Source of the DNA: Panulirus ornatus
Taxonomy: Eukaryota > Arthropoda > Malacostraca > Decapoda > Palinuridae
Direction: 5' to 3'
DNA: 64,000 bases
Assembly (NCBI RefSeq): GCF_036320965.1
Contig: NC_092235.1
Span: forward strand, 28,307,476 to 28,371,475
In this document: piece after piece, positions 34,901 through 47,439 of the stretch
Numbering within the stretch: the first letter of the stretch is position 1
Layout: every line of letters starts with the position of its first letter
Notes under the pieces: generated by a model
What the model saw: only the letters and a program-made list of their open reading frames with translations
The model's database searches: none
What the model was told of the DNA's origin: nothing
Program-made: the position numbers and the translations under genes

Positions 34901-37900
34901 ACATGATTCAAATATGTTTAATACTGAATTTGCAGCATGATCTAAAATGACTAATAATGCACCTAAACTGAGGAAATAAGCCAATGAAAAAACCACCTGG
35001 CTATCTCTTTCTACTTGCATTCAGTACAATACCAAATATACTTCCTATCACAGTGTAAAGAGCAAGATAAATCAACCCTTGAACTGACCTCAGTACACTG
35101 GGTGCTATACTGAATATATTGCTTTTTCATAATTCATATTTCATATATGATAAGAATGATTCCAGACACAAGGCTTTTGAATTGCATGCTTTTCCCATCG
35201 ACCAACAGTCCTTAAACTCCTGGAATGCAAATAGTTTTCCCAGTAAATCAAAGTATGAGGAACTGTGACAAACAATAATCTTGTATTTTTGGCTTTATAT
35301 TTTTCTACCTTACCCTTTTGGTGACATGTTCTTAACTGAGGTAAGCATAGTAGGATGGTAATGTTACCATCCTCAGTCTGGAAACATTTAAACTTTAATT
35401 CTTCATGCTTTAAAATTTATTGGTTTGTAATAGATAGCAACCCAAACAAAGGATGAGGCACTGGAACAGTTTGGAGGCCTCAGTAAATCTCTAAAAAGTA
35501 TGACTGATAGTTGTATGCCTTTTCCCAAGACTTGCCTTGTCTTATGTGTGTTTACTGCAACCAGTGTATCCACCTGCCTCATCTACCCACACTTGAAGCA
35601 CGAATAAGCATGTATTTACTTGTCTATTTCCACACCAAGAAAAAAAAAATGAGGATAAAAAACTGGCTCTCCTTTATAATCAAATAAAAAAGCATAAATG
35701 CACTATAAATATTTCAATCTTTTAGCTAAACATCATTGACAATTCAAGCCTTAACCAAAGCTATATATATATTTTAGGTGATGTAGTTACACTTTTCATC
35801 AACCACTCTGAAGTTCAGTACCATGTGTTGTACAGTACATGGAATAGAAAAATGGTGCAAGGCCTCACTGATAATATATAAATAAAACTATAATGAAAAT
35901 TAAAAAGTATACCTATCCTCCAATCATTTTGGGTGATAAGTTCATTTGTTCATTTGCTGCTCTTGATACCAAGATTCATATTCTCCTAATCAGTCTACTT
36001 TTATAATATGATCTGGATATTGCAGTAACATATTTCTGGCAATAAGGAGCATTGTATTCAGTACCGTAAAAGCCCACAAACAGATGTAAAAAGGCTCTAT
36101 CACTATTTAAAAAGATGTACATGATAAATGAATTTTGACAATATTCAATGTGAGGTGGGACCAATGAGGTGAAGTTCAGTTTTGATGATCATTCCATAAC
36201 GAAAATAAAAAGAGTACATGTGAGTGGATTTTAGAGGAGTGGCAGTTCCCAGCTTGTCAACAGATAACCACATTAAGAGAGCTGTAATCGGGGGAAAACT
36301 AGATGTTGGCCAATGGTAAATCTGCCTTTGGGGGGAGGAGAAAACAACTACATACAGCTTATATCCAAATCAGAATATGTTTCATAACTGTTATCATCCA
36401 GCTTGAGAAAACATGTAGATTGGTTGCAGCAGGTCCATTACATAAAGGGAGCTAAGTTACAAAGAAAAGGCAGGAACCACAGATTTACCCATGTTAGGAA
36501 AGAAGGAAAAGGGGAAACTTGATTAAAATTTTCCATGACCACATTCAATTTAACAATGTTGATATTCAACTTTTCTTTGAAATATGAAGGAACTGAGCAA
36601 ACAAAGGTTGCAAAAAGACTGCAAAAAGTGCTGTACTCTCAACCAGAACCATTCCACAACCAACCTCTGTAAGTATCTCTACACACAAGCCTCTTTTCCA
36701 AACTCACTTTCACCAATAATGTAATTTCCTCTTTTTTCTAAAGTTCACTACAAATTTTTTTTACTTGCCTCCACCAAGAAATGATCAGACATCCCACTGG
36801 CCACCACTCACAGTACATTTACATCCACAAGTCTCTCTTTTGCAGACATCCATTAATACATAATCCAATAATGTTTAATGACCAATAACCCCACTCACCT
36901 ACATATAATCACATATACACCTTTTTTAAACCAAGTATTCTTAATTATCAACTCTATTTTCAGTATAAAACTTGAGAGGCTGTTCATCATTTTCATTTGC
37001 ATTGGGTGTCCCATGCCCCCTAATTATACCTTCAAGTGTCAAATCAACTACTCTTGCATTCAATTTTCCAACCACTAATTCTTGGTCCCTTGCAACAAAA
37101 CTACTGATACATCCACTCAGCTCCTCCCAAAGCACTCTACACTCTCCCTCATTCATTTCACTATAAGGCCAATAAGCAATGACAGGTCACCCACCTTTCG
37201 TAATCCACTTTCCTTTCTCACCCACATCAGTTTGAAAGTCGCTTTCTTACAATAACATATTCCAACAACTCCTCATTCAACAGAACTACCAACCACTCCT
37301 TTAATTTAACCTACACATAAATCTAAGACTTTACCCCTAAGACATTCCTAAACCATTCTTTCCCTTTCCCACTCAACTTAGTTTCACTCTGAGCCACAAC
37401 ATCCAGGTTACATCTACATACATTCAGAAACTCTAGCATGAGCCTTTGAAAAGGATGAGCAACTCCTTGCTTGGCACCTTCAGTTTCCACTTCAAGAAAC
37501 TGATATACGTGTAGAGGATGGTTTCCTGCCCCCTACTCCCACCCTTTTCTGTTGCCTCCTACAATACACAGGTAGCAATCTTTCTTCCCCTCCATTCCCT
37601 TCACCTCCAAATTCAGTACCAAGAACTTCTTACACATTTTGTTTTGACTTTAATACTCTGAGAATTTTGATAATACATTAATATCAGTTAATCTGCCTAA
37701 CAGGGCTAGGTGACATACGGTGGACAATAGGAACAGTTTGGAGACTGGCTATCATGGGAGACCCACTGGTAAAAAGATACATCATCCGTGACACTGACTC
37801 GCCTATTCTACAACGTGAAGTTGATGCTGTACAAGAATGGCTGAATTCTGATAAGGTAAGATTGCCTGTCAGTGTGAAGTACCAAAAATAAATGCAATTA

Positions 37901-40900
37901 CATGCTATATAGAAACTATTTTCTGGATATATCATATTCCGAACTTATTCATTGTTACATCATAAGCATGCCAAATCCCAACTTCCTTGAATTCTGAACA
38001 CAGCATGACACTTTATACTGACCAGACATTTACGTATGCAAGAAGTATACAGCAGTCTGACTGGTAGATACATGCAGCAGAAATACATCTTCAAATGTGG
38101 TGATAAAGAATGGGAGAGTTAATGGATAGTTGAAGGGATGGATAATGAAAATTCTATGGAGAATAGTTTACAACAATAATTTTTTCAGAAGTTAAACAGG
38201 AATTACCTCAAATAAGAATGGGAACAGGTGTCAGAAATATAAATAGATAGACAGGTCTTTCATTTTTGGTCTACTACATATACTTCTGAAACTAAGTTGC
38301 ATAATCCATAAATTGTTCTTGCCCACACAAAAACTAAACAATCCTTTTTCTGACTAATATATCTCTGTCTCTACCTCTTCTACCTAAATTCACTCCTATC
38401 ACTTATCAAAAAAGAGTAGAAAGGGTATTTCTTTTTTTAACTATATATCTGTTAGTCTAAATATTAGGTTAAAGCTTGTCTCACAGACACACAAAATTCC
38501 CAGATTATCTTGTTCATAGTGCAAAAACTGAAGTTAGCATCCCACAATGACAATATATTTCAAACAAAAAGCCATCAAAATTCAATTTTAACAAAGTGCC
38601 ATTTCTTTTTCCTAACCAGTGTTTTCACATGATGCGTGACAACCCAGAACACAGCCAAGCAATTATGGGGGGGGCATGGGGAGGGTGCGATACCTGGCAT
38701 CCTGAAGCAATGCCACGACTGAGGGACCTGGTGTTCAGGTGGTCCAGCAACAACTTCAAAGATTCACAAGACCAAATCAATGTTGTGGTTAGTATCTCAT
38801 GAACAGCAAGCACAATAGAAAAAGACACATTCACTGAAGTTTACTTCCAAGAAACAATATGTCAAAAAATGTGTAAAGCATACTTCGTTTTCCATGATAA
38901 ACAGGGGGGATCTGATTTATGTTATAACCAGTGATGAAGTGGGATAACAGAGTATGGGAGGGTATGAATAACAAAGGAGTCACTGTAGGTGTGTAGAAAA
39001 TACATTGGAAAAGTAAGTATGGAAGCATGCATAGTGAGTGGTTGCACTATGATTACTGACTGTAAACAGGATTTTAAATCAAATACCTTATGTACAGTAC
39101 TAAGGGGAAATGTCAAATTGGACACTTTGGATGGTAGAAGGAGTGACTAACAGATTATTCATCATTACATCATATTCTTACAAAGGCCCAGTCCTCTGTT
39201 CTTAATGCTACCTCGCTAATGCGGGAAATGGAGAATAGTATGAAAGAAAAGAACATCATATTCTCTTATGTCTCAAGACTGTTAATCACCTACTAAACCC
39301 AAATCTGTTTTAATATTATGTTAAACTGTAATAGGGCTGTACCTAAACTATTTATTAACTGATAAAACTTATTCTTCCATTTTCCAGCAACTTCTATGGC
39401 CAACTCTGAAGAAAAACCATCTCGCACACGATGCATACTGGTGCCATAAGTTCCCCAGTTCTCAACCATTCCCATCCAGGAGACTAAACTACACATTTGT
39501 AGGTATGAGGTCATTCAGGGGTGACTATTCTGATGACAGTGTCCACCAGCCTTGCCCTGTACAATGTAGGCCAGCTAAGCACAAAGATTGGATTTACTGC
39601 TAAAAAACAAAAAACTTTCAAGTGCTGTAAATATCCAAACATGTCAACACTAGGAAGAAGTACATATAAACATTCTTACATAAACTTGCATAAATAATTA
39701 TTTATATTATCATACAGCCCTAGGACCTCTTTTCTGGGGCTTCTGCAACTTCAAGGATATGCTACAATCAGTAACTGGAAATGATGAACTCCACTGGAGT
39801 GAAAAGTTCTTTGCTCAGACTGCACTCCTTTTTTTTTGTGACGATACTTCATTAAAGGTGACTTTTCCCCTCACAATGTAACCACAGGTGGACACACTCC
39901 ATTAACACCAAGTTGCATGTACATACACACATATACAGACTCACACAAGAACACAAGAAAAAAAGACAAGCTCCCTGTGGCTACATTATGAGAGCTACAT
40001 AACAAAGAGAGTCTTTTACTCATAGATGATAGAGAATTAGTACAAATTTTTCTTTGATATGCTTGTAAATGGAAAATATAAATGAACTTGAACTGTTCTG
40101 GCCAATGAATAGAGAGAGGAAAGACTTGTATAACTTGACCTGAGGGAACGTAAGACCCTGAGCCTCTCTACTGAGACCCAAAGCAGAAACACTGCAATTA
40201 CAAGGCTTCCTTGGTATGGGAGGAGCCTTTGTCTTCTGGATACTCTAACAAAAAATAAATAAGTGTAGAGAGAGCCACTTGCTACTCTTGTAAGCAATGA
40301 AACTGACAACCAGAATTATGCCGTATCAAGAGTATTACGAAATATTAGATGCAAATGGCAAGAGATGAATTTGCTATACTAGCCAGCATATCTCAAACAC
40401 AAACAATGCAGTCAAACTTACATGCATACTTGTGCACTTATTACAGAGCTGGATGCATGAAAACTAATCACTATCCTAAATGTAAGCAAAACGTCAAAAT
40501 CAACAAAAGTGTGATGTGTAAGCTAATAGTGGCAGTATACCACTGCAAGTGTAAGAATTCACAGGTTTCCCTCACAAGTTTGCTATTGGATCACATACAA
40601 TAATCTGTCATCATGCAACAACAAGCAGGATAATGTCTGACCACAAAAAGTTAAGGATACAGAACCAGGCCAAGCATAATCCCATAAGGGCAAACAGGAC
40701 TGCAAAGCTGACCTAACTTAACCTGAAGAATGAGGGAAACAAAGGTCAGCACCATCTGCCAACTGGTCGTCGATCTCATTATCATGCCTACAACAAACCA
40801 TGATGAAATTATGTGCCTTGTACATCTAATATTGGCAAAAACTGATTTCAATAGCTTTCTTTTATGGAAATCAAAGTCAGAACAGCAAAGTAAATCTACA

Positions 40901-43900
40901 GTAACTCAAAGCATCCTGTAAATGTAACATTATATATGCAACTATATAAAAATACTGCATTACTGATACTTTGTAGGAATCTCAAGGGCTTCACTGAGAA
41001 AGTCAGCATGCCCCTTCACACATATCTATACATGAAACATGCTTAAAATAATTCATTCATGTTCACTCCACCTCTTGTGTATAATACATGCACAAAAACT
41101 GAAACCATACAATGTTTGTTAATGTTTTATGTCAAACCACTGTAATCTGAAAAGATCAAACAATAAAGCTCAACCCTTGAAATAGTTCTGAGTTTAAAAG
41201 TATATCTTTCCTTATATAAACCTTAAATGATTTTAGAAGTTCAATTTTTCTGTCACAGCTTGGTCAGGGATCAAATTTTTCAATTGCTTCTATCAGTTTC
41301 TAAAATCTGCTTGCATACAGCTGAACTATTTCTGATCATGGATTTTCACTCTTTTATTACCATGAATATGGCATTTAAGTTTTAGTGGTATTATTTTACA
41401 ATATCTTCCATGCCTGTCTAGACAACATCAATTGTGTTTTAGCACAGACTAGACATCAAACCTCTTAGGATTTTCCATGTGCAAATTCTCTCTATCTATA
41501 CCTAAATGAAATCACTTGTTCCACTTAGTTGCAATTATTGACAGTAAAAAATCACAACTATTTGGAACACTAGTTCATGGTGCCAGACTCCTGTACTTCA
41601 ATGGCCAGAACACTGTACCACATTGGCTCAAAAGCATAAATAACTGCATTCCACTGGCTCAAAGGGTTAGAAAATTGCACTCTACAAGCTCACTGTACTT
41701 TACTTGCTCAAAAGGCCAAATCACCACACTCCATCAGCACAACGATATCTGTTCAAAAGGCTAAACTGCTGTGCTCCAATGGCTGAAATGGCCAGACAAC
41801 CACCCTCCTCTAAGTCAAAGGATCAGATCATTGTAATCCACCAGTTCAAAAGGCTAATCCACTGTACTCCCAGCTCAAAAATGCCAGACCATTAACCAGT
41901 TTGTATGTAGATTCTGTGTATACAATCTTGTTGGCCCATAAAGTGTCATAAGCATTATGAAAAGACCAAGAAATCTAGGAGATACATAAACCATTCTGAT
42001 TCCAATAACCAAACTGCTTAATATAAAGAACAGCTTCAGAAAGATTAGAAAATATCCTGATCAAGAATGTGTATATTTCAAAGCTACTAAATGGAATCAT
42101 AAATCTAGTGTTCTCGAGATCTATTGGTTCATCAAGTATCTCTAAAAGGTCAAGACTACTACAATGACCAATCGTTTGAGAGATATTATTACCAACAACT
42201 GCACTCATTAATCATTTGTAAAAAAAACAAGCAAAAAACTACACACATGAATCATATGTTAAAGGTTCAGGGCCAATAAACACACAGGCCAATGATTTGT
42301 TATAGATAAGGAACAATAACGGTACTCACCAATCATTTGGGAGAGGTTCTCCTGTTCGTAGTAACCCAACAGAAAGGAAAGAATGAGGGCAACACCAAAC
42401 ACCAGCACCACTAGAAGTGTTAAGACTACTACAGTCTCAACTATACGAGCTCGTAACCCCTGCAATTGTGATAAACAAGAAAAAGAGTAAATACAAGGTT
42501 ATAAGTGAGAGGGGGGATAATCTTTGAACTTACAATTCTCACTTACATCATCTCATGGGATATACATAAACTTATTTTGTAGTTTCCAAATCCCTCACAG
42601 ATTTGGCCCAAGTTTTGCTCACTAGGAAACACATTGAAGTGATTCTACTATCATCCTCTTGGGTTCCCCGTTCTTTCCATTCTTCATATCATCAAACTGT
42701 TACAGTCTACTTGTTTACCTTTATAGTTTCCTGACAACTCACACCAAGGAATCCAAAACCCAAAACACTCCTGCCATCAGTTCACATTAACAGGGTCTTG
42801 GTTTACTATGTGCAAAAATTTCATGGCTGTTAATCAATCATGAGGGCCTTTTTAATCTTATCAACTTAGAAGAAATCAGTTTCCTATGCTTCTCAAATAA
42901 TAACTCATACAGTTGACTCCTCATCAAGTACCTTAGTGTTATAGCCAACAGTGGTCTTCACAACTTTATCACTGCACTTACTTCAACAGCCACATTAGAC
43001 ATTTACATGAACAAGTTTCCAAGACTATCACCCTGTCATCTTAACTCCATTCGTTTTCAATTCAAATATGGTGATCAATTGCACACAATGTCTCAGCTCA
43101 TACATAGTATTTGGTTCTGAACAATAAGCAGATTTGGCCATTGGGACTAATGTCTCTAATCACACCTCTCGACATGTACAGTTTAAAAAATTATTCCTCT
43201 AATATCTATATATGAAATAGTTCTAGCCTCAAAACAATCACTCACTCCATCTTTCACTGAGGTCAATCTTTTCTCTTTATATATTCATCCTATATTAGGA
43301 TACATCTTCTTCACCAACCTATTATATGCCATTTGTCTTCCATGGTCAAACTATCTTAAAATGCTTATATTCATTAGTCTTACTAATGATTTCTACATAT
43401 CACATACATCAGTTCCATCTTCATTCTCACTCTATCTGTTTCCTGATTCTAACAAAAGCTATTCCTTAAAACTATTTAGTCTTCATACATCTTAACTTAA
43501 AATTCAAATAAATACATTTATAATGGGCAAGCACATCAAACAAGGACCTTGCACACTGTTTAAATCCTTCCTACCAGTAAACAGACTTTTCGAAGCACAT
43601 CTAAGCTTTTCCCTTCCTTAACTCTTACTTTTAACTTCAGATTTCCAACCATCAAATTAACTGATCATCACTGTTGAATACCTCAGATCATTAACAAATT
43701 CTTTTCCATTCAGCCAGATACAAAACAACAACTACCTATGTCAAAGACAGAAATTCTGCTTTTTTTGTCATATCCTCTTCAAATACATCGTCTGAGCAAC
43801 CTATAAATCTTATCAAACAGCAACCTTACAGTATCATACACATGCAATAACCGCAGCCACTTCCTCTCCTACCATCATGGTTCAGCTAAACATCACAACC

Positions 43901-46900
43901 ACCTAACCTTACTTTCAGTTTTACATAGCACTCCATCCATATAAACTTTCAACAATAATGTTGATATCACATACTTATGTTGATTTTTCATATTCATTTC
44001 AGAAACTCATTTATACAACCACTTACTTTTCATAAAATTACTTGTTTCAAAAGCCCTTGGTAACTTACAAGCCATAGTCAGAACTTCATACACTGCTTTG
44101 CTAATAAATAATTTTTTTAACCTTTTCACTGGGCAAACAATTTTCAGGCTGATTCCTGAATGGAGTTCATTATCCACCAAAAATAAAATTATCAAAATGA
44201 CTGTCTGAATTACTTTCTCATCATTTAAAGTAGTTTTTTCTTTGTCTGGCATTCAAGTTCCCTAAAAACTATTTCAAATAGTGAAAAATGATTTACGTAA
44301 AAATAGTTCCAAGAAATTGCCACTTATCCACCAAAAAACTGTAATTTTTTGTATTAATTTCCTACAATGAGAGATACTGTGTTTTCTGTATCTTATATCA
44401 ATATTCATTTATGACAAAATTAAGAAGTGAAATGATGATTTGAAAAAATAGACAGTAAAATTCCATCAATTAACAATATAGATATCAGCAAAACTAAGTC
44501 ATTAACAGGCCCAAATCACATATAACTTTAACTGAATGTTACATGTTTCACATATGTGTAACTCACCTATAAAGCAATGAAAGCAACTCAAAACATAGAG
44601 TTGAAGGCTGCAACTAATTCTTGGTCATAAAAACCTGATGTAGCATATGTTTGGTAGCAGGCACACATGTGGCACTTGTGTCAAGGTCACATGGATGTCC
44701 CTAAGTGATGCAACAGAGGGAAAATCTTTTGGTGGCCAAAGGGTAATTTCAAACTTCACAGTCATTATTCTATATGTTTATTCTGATATATCCATCAGTT
44801 GCCATGAAAGGGTTAATTTCATACTTGCTAAATTAATTTCCTCCTCTACAACTTTCTCCACCTCCTGCTAAAGTGCAGAAAAACTGGTCACCAGACATAC
44901 CCTTCCTATATCCAACTTGTTTTCCTCCTAAGCAGCACTGTGCAGTTATCTTTATACAGTTAATTGCAATCTTACCTTATAGCTCTGTAATATTCACAAT
45001 AATTTTTTGTGGTGCCATAAAATCATCTAAAATACATCAAACTTCACTTCCTATCCCTACATTATTATCTTAGTTTCCACTTTCTTTATCACTATGCTCA
45101 GGGCTCTCCTAACAGTGCAATGCTTACATCACATTTGACTAGTACACTGTGACATTACAACACATAACTCATACCTTACGGGAACCAGGGAACCCTTCAG
45201 ACTCGGTGAAGAGGTAGGCAAATGGCAGCCCCATAAAAAGTGACAAATTTGAGAAGAGGAAGATGATATTCCAGAGCCCTGAAAACATCAAGCATATGTT
45301 AATATTGGTCACGTAAATCCCAGCATAAATCAAGGCTAGTAAATAAATTAATTAAAACATCAAAGCGGGTATAACTGCATACAAAATCGAAAAGTATAGT
45401 TAATCTAAAAGTCTGGAAGATCAGAATCATTATGCAATACATATGTCATGCCTAACCAAGCCCCTGAAGAGTTAAACTCCACCTTTCAAGTGATGCTATA
45501 CCAACTAACCCCTGATGAGTTAAACTCCACCCTTCTACTGATACTATACCAACTACTTTATGTTGTTATAAATAAGAGAGAAAAACAGCTCTGGATGAGA
45601 AACAAAAGCTATATCAAGTGTGTCATCTAAGATATAAGATATATACATATTCAATATGATTATGATACAGTTACTTATTCTATATACAAACACAAGTACT
45701 CATCACAGATGAATGACAGGCAGAGGTATTCATCCTACCCTGGAGAAGAGAAGAGAACTCATTCTAGATGCCAAAGGGAAAGAGATTATCTCATGATTAA
45801 AAAAAGACGCTGATGTACAACAAAGAGAACTAGAAAACCTACCCTGTATGAGTGAGAGGTTAAGCCACTGGACGTAGAGGGAATCTCGGTACAAGGTGAG
45901 CACTTCGTTGCTGAGGATACTGATGGGCAGGAGCAGCACAGCACCCAACGACACAGACAGGCTGAATGTACACAGCCATAACCTGTAGACCAGTAACAAG
46001 TCTCATTATCAGTATTCATAACATGATAAAAATCACACACACACACACACACATCTTTTCAAACTTGATCGCCGTTTCCTGGTTTGCGAGGTATTGCTAG
46101 GAACAGGCACACATACAAATATTTTACCTAAATTTTTTTCCTAGAGGCTATCCCTAGTAATTCCATCCCCCCATAATGGTACAACTCATGATGAGACAGG
46201 GAGGAAGAAGGTCAAAGGAGGATTTGTAACGGCTAACCATGGAAAAGAATGTCATCTACAGCCAATCGTAATCATGATAAAGAAGACTGCACGGCTACAC
46301 CTTATGAATCAAAGCCAAAGAGAAAAACCTGACATGACAACACATTCAACTGAAGTCAAATGGTAGTGGGACTGAACATTTCCTAAGGAGGGCCCTGAAC
46401 TTTTTCTTGGGGGGGACTCCCCTCCCTATCCACCAAATGGCAAGGGAAAGGATTGTAGTCATGATATTGACCAAGATGGAGGAGAAAAGTTAGAATGGAG
46501 CAGTTCATAAAAAACTAATAAAAGAAGTATCAACGAAATGGTCTTGAGACAGCGAAAAACGAGTTCAGAAATAGTCAAGAGGTACTTCTAAAGTTAATAG
46601 CAATGGATAATCACAAATAAGTTAACACAACTTTGTAGAACCATATTTCAGACGCCCAGGTAAATAACGAACAAAACTTCTTATGTACTGTTGTACTGAA
46701 GAGTACGACTCTAACGTTACTCCTCCTCCCGCAACTCCAACCTTCAAGACACTAGTCTTTTCCCACAGTTACATGAAATAGTTTACTGATCGTGTAAACA
46801 GTTCTACAATTCAGTCACTGTGGTCCACGGTGTACCAGCTGAACCTTTCCATCACAGTAGTGTACCCTGCTCCCCCTCTGCGTTACCTTCCAACACACGG

Positions 46901-47123
46901 GTACGAATCCACAATAAACTAGTCACTTTTTCCTGCTAAAGTGAAATCCACACACAAGGCAGATTTAACACGATGCTGTACCCAATTCTTTTTTAGTCAT
47001 GAGATATAGTTGTTGATTATGTATTGTGCCATTACATTTTGACTTGTTCCTCGGTGGAACATGTTACACTCCATTATACATAAGGTGTAAAAGAACGAAT
47101 GTCTGATCAATAATCCTACGAAT

Positions 47124-47165
<42 letters not shown>

Positions 47166-47341
47166 TGCCTCCTTCATTTCTTGATTTGATAATAATCGAA
47201 ATCCACTGGAAGATGTACTAAAAGAAAAAAATCTCGAGAAACAATAATAAGCCGCAAACAATGTACTGCGGACATAATCAAGATGTGAAGCGAATATAAT
47301 AAGCGTATTGAGGTTATAACAACCATGAGGAGAATGTAGTG

Positions 47342-47439
<98 letters not shown>

